DNA from: Brevibacterium epidermidis NBRC 14811
GTDB lineage: Bacteria; Actinomycetota; Actinomycetes; Actinomycetales; Brevibacteriaceae
Direction of reading: 5' to 3'
Assembly (NCBI RefSeq): GCF_001570805.1
Contig: NZ_BCSJ01000011.1
Coordinates: forward strand, 278,828-342,827
Length of the DNA stretch: 64,000 bases
The notes under the pieces are model-generated. The model was not told the DNA's origin. It did no database searches and saw nothing but the letters and a program-made list of their open reading frames with translations. Every line of letters begins with the position of its first letter. The first letter of the stretch is position 1. Below, piece after piece: positions 33,715 through 43,900 of the stretch. Both the position numbers and the translations under genes were made by a program.

Positions 33715-34877
33715 GCCCCGCGGTTCAGGCGGGCTCCTCCGCAGCGTCTGTGCGTGACGACATCGCCCACGCCCGCCGTGTCGTCGTCAAGGTCGGTTCG
33801 TCCTCTCTGACGACGATCGACGGCGGACTCGACGAGGCCAAACTCATCGCCCTGACCGATGTCATCGGGGCTCACCGGTCGGCCGGTCACGAAGTCATCC
33901 TCGTATCCTCCGGAGCGATCGCGGCGGGGCTGGAGCCGATGGGGCTGAAGAAGCGTCCCCGTGATCTGGCCAGCCAGCAGGCAGCCGCCGGGGTCGGTCA
34001 GGGACTGCTCATGGCCGCATACACGCGCGCTCTCGGTCGCTTCGACCTCGTCCCCGGTCAGGTCCTGCTCAGCGCCGATGACCTGATCCGTCGGACTCGG
34101 TACAAGAACGCCCAGCGTGCCATCGACAAACTCCTGGCCCTGGGCACCCTGCCCATCGTCAACGAGAACGACGCCGTAGCCACCGAGGAGATCCGTTTCG
34201 GAGACAACGACCGCCTGGCCGCGCTCGTCGCTCACTTGGCGCACGCCGATGCGCTCGTGCTGCTGTCCGACGTCGATGCGCTCTACTCCGGGCCTCCGGA
34301 TCTGCCCGGTTCACGGCTGATCGACCGCGTGCACGGACCCAGCGACCTCGACGAGCTCGCCATCGGCGGCGTCGGGACGGCAGGCACCGGCACCGGCGGA
34401 ATGGCCACGAAGGTCGATGCCGCCATCATGGTCGCCGATTCGGGAATCCCTGCTGTTCTGACCTCGGCTCCGCAAGCCGCCTCGGCGCTGGCCGGGGAGG
34501 GCGTCGGCACGTACTTCGCGGTCACTCACAAGCGTCGGGGCACCCGCCTGCTGTGGCTGCGCCATCTGGCCCGGACGTTCGGCACGGTCACGATAGACCG
34601 AGGCGCCGAGACCGCAGTGCTCTCGCGCGGAACCTCACTGCTCGCCGCCGGCGTCACCGCCTGCAGCGGGAACTTCGAGGCGGGTGACCCGGTCGAGATC
34701 CGCAATCTCGACGATGAGGTCATCGCGCGCGGAATGACGAACTTCTCCTCGGACGAGCTGCCGCTGATGTTCCGCGCCACGACGGAGGAACTTGGCACCC
34801 GTCTGGGAAGTGACTACCGTAAAGAGGTCATCCATCGAAACGATCTCGTTCTCACACAGGTGAGCGGGGGGAGATAG
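33711..34877 (+). CDS. proB: glutamate 5-kinase
   Basis: A 388-residue enzyme for the first step of proline synthesis, phosphorylating glutamate. The amino acid kinase domain starts [12 protein letters not shown] and holds [28 protein letters not shown] and [12 protein letters not shown]; the C-terminal PUA domain (about 285-380) is present. Proline usually feeds back on this enzyme. The GTG start overlaps the obg stop by 4 bases (GTGA). proA follows after 3 bases. Confidence 0.96.
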   Translation: MSPAVQAGSSAASVRDDIAHARRVVVKVGSSSLTTIDGGLDEAKLIALTDVIGAHRSAGHEVILVSSGAIAAGLEPMGLKKRPRDLASQQAAAGVGQGLLMAAYTRALGRFDLVPGQVLLSADDLIRRTRYKNAQRAIDKLLALGTLPIVNENDAVATEEIRFGDNDRLAALVAHLAHADALVLLSDVDALYSGPPDLPGSRLIDRVHGPSDLDELAIGGVGTAGTGTGGMATKVDAAIMVADSGIPAVLTSAPQAASALAGEGVGTYFAVTHKRRGTRLLWLRHLARTFGTVTIDRGAETAVLSRGTSLLAAGVTACSGNFEAGDPVEIRNLDDEVIARGMTNFSSDELPLMFRATTEELGTRLGSDYRKEVIHRNDLVLTQVSGGR

Positions 34878-34880
34878 CCC

Positions 34881-36170
34881 ATGACAGCAGCAGCCGAGAT
34901 CCACCCGAAGACCGTCCGCGGAGTCACCCGCATCGTGCGCAACGCGAAGGCAGCCTCGAGTCTGCTGGCGACGACTTCGACCGCGGAGAAGAACGCGGCG
35001 CTCGGTGCCATCGCCGAGGCCCTGCGCAGCAACACCGACCGCATCGTCAAAGCCAATGACGCCGACATCGCCGCCGGCACCGAGAACGGGATGAGCGAGT
35101 CACTGCTCGACCGTCTGCGCCTCGACGCCGATCGCATCGCAGCGATCGCCGATTCCGTCGAGGACGTCATCGACCTCGCCGATCCGGTCGGCAACGTCGT
35201 CGTCGGACGCACCCTGCCCAACGGCATCCGACTCACCCAGAACCGGGTGCCGATGGGCGTGATCGGCGCGATCTACGAAGCTCGTCCGAACGTCACCGTC
35301 GATATCGCCGTCCTCGCACTCAAATCCGGCAACTCCTCGGTCCTGCGCGGCGGTTCGGCCGCACAGAACTCGAATACGGAGATCATCTCCATCCTCCGCA
35401 GGGCCGTCGAATCGGCGGGCCTGCCGGTCGACTCGATCAGCGGCATCGACCAATACGGACGGGAAGGCGCGCACGTGCTCATGCACGCCCGCGACTACGT
35501 CGATCTGCTCATTCCCCGAGGCGGCGCCGACCTCATCAACATGGTCGTGCAGGAATCGATCGTGCCCGTCATCGAAACCGGTGTGGGCAATGTGCACATG
35601 TTCATCGACTCCACCGCCACGGTGAAGACCGCCGTCGACCTCGTCCTCAACTCGAAGACGCACCGCCCGAGCGTGTGCAACTCGCTGGAGACGCTGCTCG
35701 TCCATGAGAAGGCGGCGAAGCGTGTGCTGCCGAAGATCCTCGAACGCCTCGACGGTGCCGGAGTCATCGTCCATGCCGACTCCGACGTCTCAGCACTGGC
35801 GCCGGCGGGGATGAAGGTCCGACGAGTGTCCAGGCGCGACTGGGCCAAGGAGTACCTGGGACTGGAGATCGCCATCAAGCTCGTCTCCGGGATCGAAGAG
35901 GCCATCGACCATATCCGCGCCTACAGTTCCGGCCACACCGAGGTGATCGTGACGAAGGACCTCGACAACGCGGACACCTTCGTCACCGCCATCGATGCTG
36001 CAGCTGTGGGAGTCAACGTCTCCACACGATTCACCGACGGGGGAGAGCTGGGCTTCGGTGCGGAAGTGGGCATCTCCACGCAGAAGCTTCATGCTCGCGG
36101 TCCGATGGGACTCGAGCAGCTGACCACCACGAAGTGGGTGATGATGGGCAACGGCCAAGTCCGTTCCTGA
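34881..36170 (+). CDS. proA: glutamate-5-semialdehyde dehydrogenase
   Basis: A 429-residue NADPH-dependent reductase of gamma-glutamyl phosphate, second step of proline synthesis. Motifs include NRVPMGVIGAIYEARPNVT, KSGNSSVLRGGSAA and the catalytic Cys in RPSVCNSLETLLVHE. ATG at 34881 has a GGGGGAGA ribosome site. The order obg-proB-proA is common in actinobacteria. Confidence 0.97.
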   Translation: MTAAAEIHPKTVRGVTRIVRNAKAASSLLATTSTAEKNAALGAIAEALRSNTDRIVKANDADIAAGTENGMSESLLDRLRLDADRIAAIADSVEDVIDLADPVGNVVVGRTLPNGIRLTQNRVPMGVIGAIYEARPNVTVDIAVLALKSGNSSVLRGGSAAQNSNTEIISILRRAVESAGLPVDSISGIDQYGREGAHVLMHARDYVDLLIPRGGADLINMVVQESIVPVIETGVGNVHMFIDSTATVKTAVDLVLNSKTHRPSVCNSLETLLVHEKAAKRVLPKILERLDGAGVIVHADSDVSALAPAGMKVRRVSRRDWAKEYLGLEIAIKLVSGIEEAIDHIRAYSSGHTEVIVTKDLDNADTFVTAIDAAAVGVNVSTRFTDGGELGFGAEVGISTQKLHARGPMGLEQLTTTKWVMMGNGQVRS

Positions 36171-36247
36171 GTCAGAATCGGCTCCGAGACTCCATGATCC
36201 GGGCATGAACAGCCCGACCAGGGGAGATATCGGAGGAGGAAGAAGTC

Positions 36248-36295
36248 ATGTCGATGCCGGATTCCCCGGTCGTTCATGAGAAACTGAGAAGGTAA
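36248..36295 (+). CDS. candidate 15-residue micro-ORF
   Basis: ATG at 36248 is preceded by GGAGGAGGAAG at 36230-36240, the strongest ribosome site in this part of the window, and encodes MSMPDSPVVHEKLRR then TAA. The stop shares its last A with the ATG of the next micro-ORF (TAATG). It may be a leader peptide for the downstream membrane protein and nadD. Expression is not proven. Confidence 0.35.
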   Translation: MSMPDSPVVHEKLRR

Positions 36296-36345
36296 TGACC
36301 CCGATGCGCTTCATGCGCCTCGGATCACTGAGTAAGGAGAAATGA
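36295..36345 (+). CDS. candidate 16-residue micro-ORF, coupled
   Basis: Starts in the TAATG overlap with the previous micro-ORF and encodes MTPMRFMRLGSLSKEK, stopping at 36343-36345, one base before the GTG of the 53-residue protein. The sequence coding SKEK contains the AAGGAG ribosome site of that protein, so ribosomes on this frame would cover it. It is seen only as an arrangement; no homology is known to me. Confidence 0.3.
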   Translation: MTPMRFMRLGSLSKEK

Positions 36346-36346
36346 C

Positions 36347-36508
36347 GTGAACGCAGCCATTATGGCCGCCGCAGCCGAAGGCGGGGAGCACGCAGCCCAC
36401 GTCGAGCTGCCGATGGATCCGATCTGGTACGGACTCATCACCCTGGCGATCTTCATCACGATGGGCCTTGTGTCCCGGTCGTGGAAGGGCATCTCGCACC
36501 GCCACTGA
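36347..36508 (+). CDS. 53-residue single-helix membrane protein
   Basis: Not recognised as a named family. The GTG at 36347 has AAGGAG at 36334-36339 with good spacing. The product ([20 protein letters not shown]... then [17 protein letters not shown]) has one transmembrane helix near residues 26-43 and a basic, His-containing tail KGISHRH, so the C-terminus should be cytoplasmic. Similar tiny proteins often lie between proA and nadD in actinobacteria. nadD starts one base after its stop, implying coupling. Function unknown. Confidence 0.75.
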   Translation: MNAAIMAAAAEGGEHAAHVELPMDPIWYGLITLAIFITMGLVSRSWKGISHRH

Positions 36509-36509
36509 T

Positions 36510-37115
36510 ATGGCAGAGCACAGACGCAGAGTCGGTGTCATGGGCGGCACCTTCGACCCCGTCCACAACGGCCACCTCGTCGCGGCAAGTGAGGTTCAGG
36601 CGACCTTCGACCTCGACGAGGTGGTTTTCGTCCCCACGGGACGGCCGTATCAGAAGGACGTCGAAGAGGTCAGCAGCGCCGAACACCGGTACCTGATGAC
36701 AGTCATCGCCACGGCATCGAACCCGCGGTTCACTGTCTCCCGCGCCGATGTCGACCGCCCCGGCCCGACCTACACGATCGATACGCTGCGTGACCTTGCC
36801 CGCAGCTACGGTCCCGACACCGAGTTGTTCTTCATCACCGGCGCGGACGCTTTGGCTCAGATCTTGACGTGGAAGAATGTGGATGAGCTGTTTTCCCTGG
36901 CCCACTTCGTCGGGGTCAGTCGGCCCGGTCACGAACTCCACGGTGAGGGACTGCCCGTTGATCGACTGAGTCTCGTGCAGATCCCTGCGCTGGCGATATC
37001 GTCCACGGATTGCAGACAACGGGTGATGGATGGTGCACCCGTCTGGTACCTCGTACCGGACGGCGTAGTGCAGTACATCGCGAAATACGAGTTGTACAGG
37101 AGTGAGAATGGCTGA
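36510..37115 (+). CDS. nadD: nicotinate-nucleotide adenylyltransferase
   Basis: A 201-residue enzyme making deamido-NAD from nicotinate mononucleotide and ATP. The nucleotidyltransferase motif [12 protein letters not shown] is near residues 12-23, and [10 protein letters not shown] matches the family's ISSTxxR motif. ATG at 36510 is preferred to earlier in-frame starts, which would overlap the 53-residue gene. It overlaps the next gene by 8 bases. Confidence 0.96.
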   Translation: MAEHRRRVGVMGGTFDPVHNGHLVAASEVQATFDLDEVVFVPTGRPYQKDVEEVSSAEHRYLMTVIATASNPRFTVSRADVDRPGPTYTIDTLRDLARSYGPDTELFFITGADALAQILTWKNVDELFSLAHFVGVSRPGHELHGEGLPVDRLSLVQIPALAISSTDCRQRVMDGAPVWYLVPDGVVQYIAKYELYRSENG

Positions 37116-38586
37116 GGAGCAGTTCACGTCACGTCGAGCACGGCGAGAAGCCGAGAGGCTGGCGGCGGAACAGGCGTTCGAAGCACGAGAGGTTCCTGAG
37201 CAGCCGAAGGAGGCTCCGAACTCTCGCGCCGGACTCCTCAGTCCGCTGCCCCCGAAGAAGCCCGATGCAAAGCCCGTTGCCGAGAGCAGTGATGACACCA
37301 CCTCGCGCATCGACCCCGAACCTTCGCCGCGGACCAGCCACGAACGCGGTGCTCTGGCATCGGACCACCCGCAGGAGTCTCGGCCGCCGGTGCATGCCGA
37401 GGATCGTCTCGACCCGACGCGGGACCCGCTGCCGCACTTCCAGACACGTGCTGAGAAGAAGCGGTATCTGCGCGAACACGGACTCTCGCTGTACGGCGAT
37501 CTGTCCACCGGCGCACTGCCGGTTGTGGCCGATGAGAAGGAACTGGCCGAACGCCAGGCTGCGGCCGAAGGTCGCCTGACCGGACCGATTCCGGAAGTCT
37601 CGGATTCGGGATCCGCGGACTCGACCTCGGATTCCGCGAAGTCGGAATCAGACGCCGTTGACGCGAAGGCCTCGGCCAAGACTCCGGACACATCGTCGTC
37701 CGATTCGAAGCCGGATGCGAAGACCGTCGGGACCGAGCACGAGTCCTATGACACCGCCGGTTTCGGTGGAGCCACCGAAGAGGTCGCGGCCCGCGACTTC
37801 GAAGCCCCTGTCACTCCTTCCTCGGCTCCGCGTCCGACGACACTGGACAGCGAACCCTATGACGCGCTGTCGATGCCGTACTCGGCCCTTGACGGTGACG
37901 CTCCGGCACTCGGCACCGAAGCTTCCGAGAAGCAGCCTGCAGAGTCCGGCGAGAAGTCTGCACCTGCCGGTCGCGCTGATGCTGAGAAGCCTGCCGAGCC
38001 TGCTGAGAAAGAGAAACCTGCCGTCCAGGCTGATGAAGACAAGCAGGCCGACAGCGCTGACGATGTCAAGTCCTCCGACAAGACCGGAGAGACCGACCCC
38101 GCTGACGATGCCGAGCCGACGTCCCGGTCGCGTCGGATGCCGATCGTGCAGCCGCCCTCGACGTCCGGAGTCCGTGTCGTCACCGCCGCTTCGGCACAGA
38201 TCCCCGAAGTCGATGAGACGCGCAAGGCAGATGCCAGTGGTTCGCAGACGCCGGACTCCGGTCGTGTGGACGAGACTCGCTCCGGCGGTGCCGACGAAGC
38301 GGCCGGTGAAGAAGGCTCCGATGATGCGGCACGTGCCCTGGCGGCCAACCCGGAGACCCGGCCGATGGACGCAGTTCCCGAGGCCTGGTCGCTGCCGAAC
38401 GCCGACTACGAAGAAGAGGAGACCGTGAACCCTCCCGGTTCACGCATCCGCGCCAGCTCGGTGACCGGGCACGACGGGCAGATCCTCATGGGCGAAGAGC
38501 CCTCGAAGATGCCCTATATCGTCCTCGGCGTCGCAGCGTTCTTCGCGCTGGCACTCATCGTCATCGCCCTCGTCATGTTCATGTGA
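37108..38586 (+). CDS. acidic, disordered protein with C-terminal membrane anchor
   Basis: Not recognised. A 492-residue protein. It begins with a charged helix ([24 protein letters not shown]), continues as a long Asp/Glu/Ser/Ala/Pro-rich region with little order, and ends in one hydrophobic helix ([23 protein letters not shown]) at the very C-terminus, a tail-anchored layout. A basic, more folded-looking patch lies near residues 110-130 ([20 protein letters not shown]). The ATG at 37108 has AGGAG at 5 bases. It lies between nadD and rsfS in an operon, where actinobacteria often have such a variable protein. Confidence 0.75.
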   Translation: MAEEQFTSRRARREAERLAAEQAFEAREVPEQPKEAPNSRAGLLSPLPPKKPDAKPVAESSDDTTSRIDPEPSPRTSHERGALASDHPQESRPPVHAEDRLDPTRDPLPHFQTRAEKKRYLREHGLSLYGDLSTGALPVVADEKELAERQAAAEGRLTGPIPEVSDSGSADSTSDSAKSESDAVDAKASAKTPDTSSSDSKPDAKTVGTEHESYDTAGFGGATEEVAARDFEAPVTPSSAPRPTTLDSEPYDALSMPYSALDGDAPALGTEASEKQPAESGEKSAPAGRADAEKPAEPAEKEKPAVQADEDKQADSADDVKSSDKTGETDPADDAEPTSRSRRMPIVQPPSTSGVRVVTAASAQIPEVDETRKADASGSQTPDSGRVDETRSGGADEAAGEEGSDDAARALAANPETRPMDAVPEAWSLPNADYEEEETVNPPGSRIRASSVTGHDGQILMGEEPSKMPYIVLGVAAFFALALIVIALVMFM

Positions 38587-38638
38587 GCATCACTTGGTGC
38601 CCACCACCTCCACAACCGCATCCATGCGAAAGGATCTT

Positions 38639-39016
38639 GTGAGCGAGATCGCCGAATCCACCCAACTGCTTCGAACCGCCGCCAAAGCCGCGGACGAGAA
38701 GCTCGGAACCGACATCATCGGCCTCGATGTGAGCTCCACGCTCTACATCACCGACGCGTTCCTCATCGTCTCCGCCGACAACGAACGCCAGATCGGTTCG
38801 ATCATCGACGCGATCGAACAAGAGGTGCAGCTAGTCCACGACCGCACCCCTCTGCGCCGCGAAGGTCGAGGAGGGGACTGGGTGCTGCTCGACTTCGGAG
38901 AGATCGTCGTCCACGTCTTCTCCGCCGAACAGCGCGAATACTATGCCCTCGAGCGGCTGTGGAAGGACGTCCCGGTCATCGATCTGCAGCTGCCCGAACC
39001 CGGTTCGGACGCATGA
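38639..39016 (+). CDS. rsfS: ribosome silencing factor RsfS
   Basis: A 125-residue protein that binds L14 and blocks subunit joining in starvation. Family segments are DIIGLDVSSTLYITDAFLIVSADNERQ and GDWVLLDFGEIVVHVFSAEQREYYALERLW. The GTG at 38639 is chosen because GAAAGGA lies 4 bases before it; earlier in-frame starts give an untypical extension. It overlaps the phosphatase gene by 4 bases. Confidence 0.93.
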   Translation: MSEIAESTQLLRTAAKAADEKLGTDIIGLDVSSTLYITDAFLIVSADNERQIGSIIDAIEQEVQLVHDRTPLRREGRGGDWVLLDFGEIVVHVFSAEQREYYALERLWKDVPVIDLQLPEPGSDA

Positions 39017-39609
39017 CGAAGACCGTTCTGTTCTGGCGTCACGGACAGACGGACTTCAACGTCGCAGGTCGCTTCCAGGGACAGTCCGACGTCCCCCTCA
39101 ACGACACGGGCCGAGCACAGGCCGAGCAGGCCGCGCATCGCCTTGCCGAACTCGGACCGGAACTCATCGTCTCCTCGGATCTTTCGCGCGCCGCTGCGAC
39201 CGCCGACAGCCTGGCAGCTGTCGTCGGTCTCGAACCCCTTCGCGACGAACGGCTGCGTGAGACCGCCTTCGGTGAGTGGGAAGGCTCCACCCGCGCCGAG
39301 GTGGCCGAAACCTGGCCGGACGAACTCGCCGAATGGGCCTCCGGAGCCGATATCGCACCGCCCGGCGGTGAGTCCCGTTCCCAATCGGGCAGCCGAGTCG
39401 CAGCCGCCATCACCGACATCGTCGAGTCCGCCGAAGCATCGACGATCGCGATCGTCGCCCATGGTGCGGTGCTGCGTGGTGCCGCCGAGATGCTCCTGGA
39501 GATGAATGGGACCGGACGCCTCGGCGTCCTCGGCAACTGCGGACACGGAGAGCTCGGCTACACCGGCGACCAATGGGTTCTGCGCAGTTGGGGCACGCTC
39601 TCCCACTGA
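39013..39609 (+). CDS. histidine phosphatase family protein
   Basis: A 198-residue phosphoglycerate-mutase-like phosphatase. The RHG motif is in VLFWRHGQTDFNVAGRFQGQSDVPL (catalytic His), with a second Arg in SSDLSRAAATAD, Glu in RLRETAFGEWEG and the second His in IVAHGAVLRG. Some actinobacterial homologues here act as glucosyl-3-phosphoglycerate phosphatases; the substrate cannot be fixed from sequence. ATG overlaps the rsfS stop (ATGA), the usual pairing in actinobacteria. Confidence 0.92.
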   Translation: MTKTVLFWRHGQTDFNVAGRFQGQSDVPLNDTGRAQAEQAAHRLAELGPELIVSSDLSRAAATADSLAAVVGLEPLRDERLRETAFGEWEGSTRAEVAETWPDELAEWASGADIAPPGGESRSQSGSRVAAAITDIVESAEASTIAIVAHGAVLRGAAEMLLEMNGTGRLGVLGNCGHGELGYTGDQWVLRSWGTLSH

Positions 39610-39703
39610 GTTGTTCGGTCGCACCGCTGCGGGCTCGGCCATCGGCTGAACGCGCCCTTGCGGAACCCGAGGCGGTCACCCGTGCATCAGTGTCCGCTCG
39701 GAC

Positions 39704-40843
39704 TCAGCCGTCGCTCTTGCGGTCGGCAGCGACTGATCTGATGAGGTCGACCAGCGAGTCTGCCGACTTCGCCCAATCGAAGACCTGTGACTGACGCCTG
39801 CCGGCTACGGACTGTTCGGCCCACCTGTCGGCATCGGTGAGCCGCTCGATCGCGTGCGCGATCGAGCGCGGATCTTCCGGGTCGAAGTATTCGGCCGCCT
39901 CAGCGGCGATCTCTCGGAAGATCGGAATGTCCGACACGGCCACGGGCACTCCCTTGGCCATCGCTTCGATGACGGGCAGACCGAAGCCCTCCTCCCGCGA
40001 GGCCGTGACGAGGGCCGTCGATTCGTCGAGTAGTCGTGCATACTCCTCATCGCTGATCCCCCGATGGAAGACGACCTTCGCCCGGTCGGGAATGAGGGCT
40101 CGCAGCTGAGCTTCCCTCCGGCCTTCGATGCGGCTGGCGATGTGCAGGGTCCACCCCGGCAGGTGCTCGAGCGCGCGGATGAGGGATTCGACGTTCTTGT
40201 ACGGCAGGAACGCGCCCATGTAGATGAGTGTCTTCGCATCGTGCCGGTTCACGGTCCGCGCCGGCGCTGCGACCGCCTCGGCGGCATTGGACACGACCTG
40301 CACCGGTCGATCCGTCAGCCGGTGGGCGGCGATGAGGTCCTTCGTCGTCTCGGACACAGCCGCAACGGCATCGGCGCGGTTGAGCAGCAGCCGCTGCGGG
40401 GCGAAGCTCAGGTGATACGCCCGCCACAGCAGTCGGACCGGCAGCGGCAGGTCGCCGGGCGGCTTCGGATGGGAGTAGTAGATGAGGTCGTGGATGGTGA
40501 GGATGAGCCCGTACCTGCGACCGAACGAACCCATCGTCTGCATCGTCGAGAACACGACATCGGCTCCCAGCGCATTGAGCTTTCCGGCGATGGCCACCTC
40601 GGCGGGCGAGGTGGGATCGTTCAGCTCAACCCACGAACATTCGGGAAGCAGCGCCAGCTGTGCCTGATCGCTGATGATCACGGTGACGTCGATCTCGGTG
40701 CCCTCCACGGCTCGCAGCAGGGCGGAAAGCAGACACGAACCGTACCGGGAGATCCCATCGTGATGGGTCGTGCGGGTGAAGCGTGCGTCGAAGAAGACCG
40801 ACAGCCTCGGGCAGGGGCGAAGGCTCTTTGTGCTTTTGCTCAT
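39704..40843 (-). CDS. glycosyltransferase family 4 protein
   Basis: A 379-residue GT-B enzyme. The N-terminal half has DARFTRTTHHDGISRYG, the C-terminal nucleotide-sugar half has SRIEGRREAQL and EEGFGLPVIEAMAKGVPVAVSDIPIFREI, with the E-x7-E motif of GT4. It probably adds a sugar to a cell-surface glycan or glycolipid; donor and acceptor are unknown. ATG at 40843 is chosen for its GGAG 5 bases upstream; the longer frame adds an untypical leader. It is divergent from the Mrp operon, with a 122-base shared region. Confidence 0.88.
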   Translation of the reverse strand: MSKSTKSLRPCPRLSVFFDARFTRTTHHDGISRYGSCLLSALLRAVEGTEIDVTVIISDQAQLALLPECSWVELNDPTSPAEVAIAGKLNALGADVVFSTMQTMGSFGRRYGLILTIHDLIYYSHPKPPGDLPLPVRLLWRAYHLSFAPQRLLLNRADAVAAVSETTKDLIAAHRLTDRPVQVVSNAAEAVAAPARTVNRHDAKTLIYMGAFLPYKNVESLIRALEHLPGWTLHIASRIEGRREAQLRALIPDRAKVVFHRGISDEEYARLLDESTALVTASREEGFGLPVIEAMAKGVPVAVSDIPIFREIAAEAAEYFDPEDPRSIAHAIERLTDADRWAEQSVAGRRQSQVFDWAKSADSLVDLIRSVAADRKSDG

Positions 40844-40965
40844 GGAACTCCGAGTCGATAGTCTGAAACTTCGAAAGTCTGTGTCTGTCAGTATGCGCAT
40901 TGTTCGATGAAGGATCAGTGAGTGAAGGAATCATCACCTGTGCCCGCGGCCGTTGAGGCCCGGTC

Positions 40966-43900
40966 ATGATCTTAACGCTGATCGCTCTGGCAGCACTCGT
41001 CATCCTCACCCCTTTTCTCACCCGTTTTGTAGGCAGGGAGAGCGGCTGGCCGCTCGCCGTCGCCTATCTGGGCGTGGCAGCACTGTTCACCCCCACCGCC
41101 GCCGAGGTGATGGCCGGGAAGAATCCCGAGATGTCGTATCCGTGGATTCCCAGCCTCGGTGTGGATCTGGCACTGCGAGCCGACGGCATCGGCGTCGTGT
41201 TCACCTATATCGCCCTGATCATCGGGGCCGTCGTGTTCGTCTATTCGACCCGATACCTCAGCCCCGGACGCAACACGAGCTTCTACTGGCTGATGGTGAT
41301 CTTCACCTTCTCCATGGTCGCGCTCGTGCTCACCAACGATGTGCTCGTCCTGTTCGTGTGCTGGGAGCTGACCTCCCTGGCATCGTTCTTCCTCATCGCC
41401 CGATCCGGTTCCCCCGGGCAGGCACCGGCCCTGCGAACGATGTTCTTCACCTTCATCGGCGGCCTCAGCCTACTGGTGGCCACCGGAGTCATCATCGCTG
41501 TGACCGGGACGACGAACCTCGCCGAGGCGATCAGCTCCCCGGTGTGGGCGGGCCAACCCGAGGTCACGACGCTTGTGGCTGTGCTCGTCGGCGTCGCAGC
41601 CATGACGAAGTCCGCTCAATTCCCGTTCCACCCGTGGCTGCCAGATGCGATGGCAGCCGCCACCCCCGTGTCGGCTTATCTGCATGCTGCCGCCGTCGTC
41701 AAAGCCGGCATCTTCCTCATGCTCCGGTTCTCTCCGACGTTCCACGCCACACCGGCATGGAACGTGTTGCTCATGACGGCGGGACTCCTCACTGCCTGCC
41801 TAGGCGGCTGGTTCGCGCTCAACCAACATGACGTGAAGAAGCTCATGGCCTATTCGACGGTGTCCCAGCTGGGTCTCATCACCGCCGTCATCGGTGTCGG
41901 CACCGAGGCCGCGATCGCCGCCGCCACGCTCCACGTCATCGCACACGCACTGTTCAAGTCCGGTCTGTTCATGATGGTCGGAGTCGTCGACCACCTTGCC
42001 GGCACCCGCGACCTGGCGCGGATTCCGAAGCTCATGCGCACCGCCCCGGCGGCGTTCACGGTGATGATCATCGGCTGTGCCTCCATGGCCGGTATCCCGC
42101 CGCTGTTGGGCTTCGCATCCAAGGAGGCCCTGTTCACTGCGCTGGGGGAGACCCCGGGCGGGCCTTGGACCGGTTGGGTGACTCTGCTCGTCGCCGTCGG
42201 CGCATCCGTGCTCACCTTCGCCTACTGCGCGAAGACCGTCTGGGGCAGCTTCATCGACGGCCGCGAACCCGAACCACGTCGCATCCATCGCGGTTCACCC
42301 GTCATGCTCATCGCAGCGGCCCTGCCGATCCTGGCCTCGATTCCGCTGAGCTTCGTTCTCTTCCTCTTCGACACTCCGCTCGACCACGTGGTGCGAGCGG
42401 CGGTGCCCAAGGCCGCGGAGCCCGTCCACCTGGCGCTGTGGCATGGTTTCAACGTCGAACTGCTTGCCTCGGGGCTCATCATCGCCGTCGGCATCCTCAT
42501 CGTCTTCCGTCGGTCCCGCGTCTTCGTCTTCTTCCACAAGGCCACCCTTCCCTTCGACGGTTCCGACGTCATCGATGGTCTGAACGCGGGACTCAAGAGG
42601 CTGGGACATGCCCTGTCCGCCTTCGTCCGTCCGATGAACTCCGGACCCTACCTCGCGCTGTCCCTGGGCGGGCTGAGCGTGCTCGCCATCGGAGCGATTC
42701 CCGTCGTCTTCGCCGATCTGCCCCCGCTGCAGGAGAACCTCAGCCGTCCCGTGGATATCGTCCTGCTCATCCTCATCACCGTGGCGGTGCTCGTTCTGTG
42801 CACCTCGCATTCGCGACTGACCACTGTGGTGGCGCTGTCTGCCATCGGCATCCTCGCCACTGTGCAGATCCTCGCTCTCGGCGCCCCCGACGTCACGCTG
42901 ACGCAGCTGCTCGTCGAAGCGATGACGATCATCGTCATCATGCTCGTGCTCCAGAAGCTGCCCCGTTCGTTCTGGAAGTACCCGAAGCGCAAGCAGACAC
43001 CGCGTGTGATCCTCGCGATCATCGTCGGCGCGAGCGTCACCGGACTCACTCTGGCGCTCAACGGCCGCCGGGAGCGCTCGGACCTCGGACAGTACTACCT
43101 CGACCATGCACCGGAGATCAGCGGCGGCAAGAACATCGTCAACACCATCCTCGTCGAGTTCCGTGCCCTTGACACGCTCGGCGAGCTCACGGTGCTCGGT
43201 ATGGCCGGAATCGCGATCGTTGCGGTGATGTCGACGGTCAAGGACAAATTCCTCGACCCGCCCGCAGAGAACATTCCCGAGCCGCCGCGCCCGCCGTGGG
43301 TCTCCATCCGGCCCAAGGGCACGACCGCATACCGTGCCGTGCACGAAGCCTGGCCGAATGTCATCCCGCTGCAGCTGACCCTGAAGGTCCTCGGCCCACT
43401 GCTCGCGATCAGTTCTCTGCTCATCTTCTGGCGCGGCCACAACTCTCCCGGCGGCGGATTCATCGCCGCCCTAGTCGGAGCGGCCGTCATCGGACTGGCC
43501 TATCTGTCGACCCCGAAGGACCGGGCGATCGGACCGCCGCGAGCACCCTTGTACCTCATCGGTTCGGGCGTCGCCACGGCGGTGGTCACGGGTATCATCG
43601 GCCTGCTGTTCGCCGGTTCGTTCCTGCAGCCGATGCACGCCGAATTCGCCGGCCAGCACTGGACGACGTCGATGCTCTTCGACGTCGGCGTGTACCTGGC
43701 TGTGCTCGGGCTCATGCTGCTCTCCTTCAACCTCCTCGGCGTCTCCGATTCGGCCGCGACTCCGGCCGGTGATGATGTGCTCACCAACGGCATCATCCGC
43801 CGCGATGTCGAACGCACCCGCGAACGAGCCGATGAGCTGCTCTACGGTGAGCTCAGCGGGCCGATGGAAGCCATCCGCGGGGAACGCCCGAACCCCAGTC

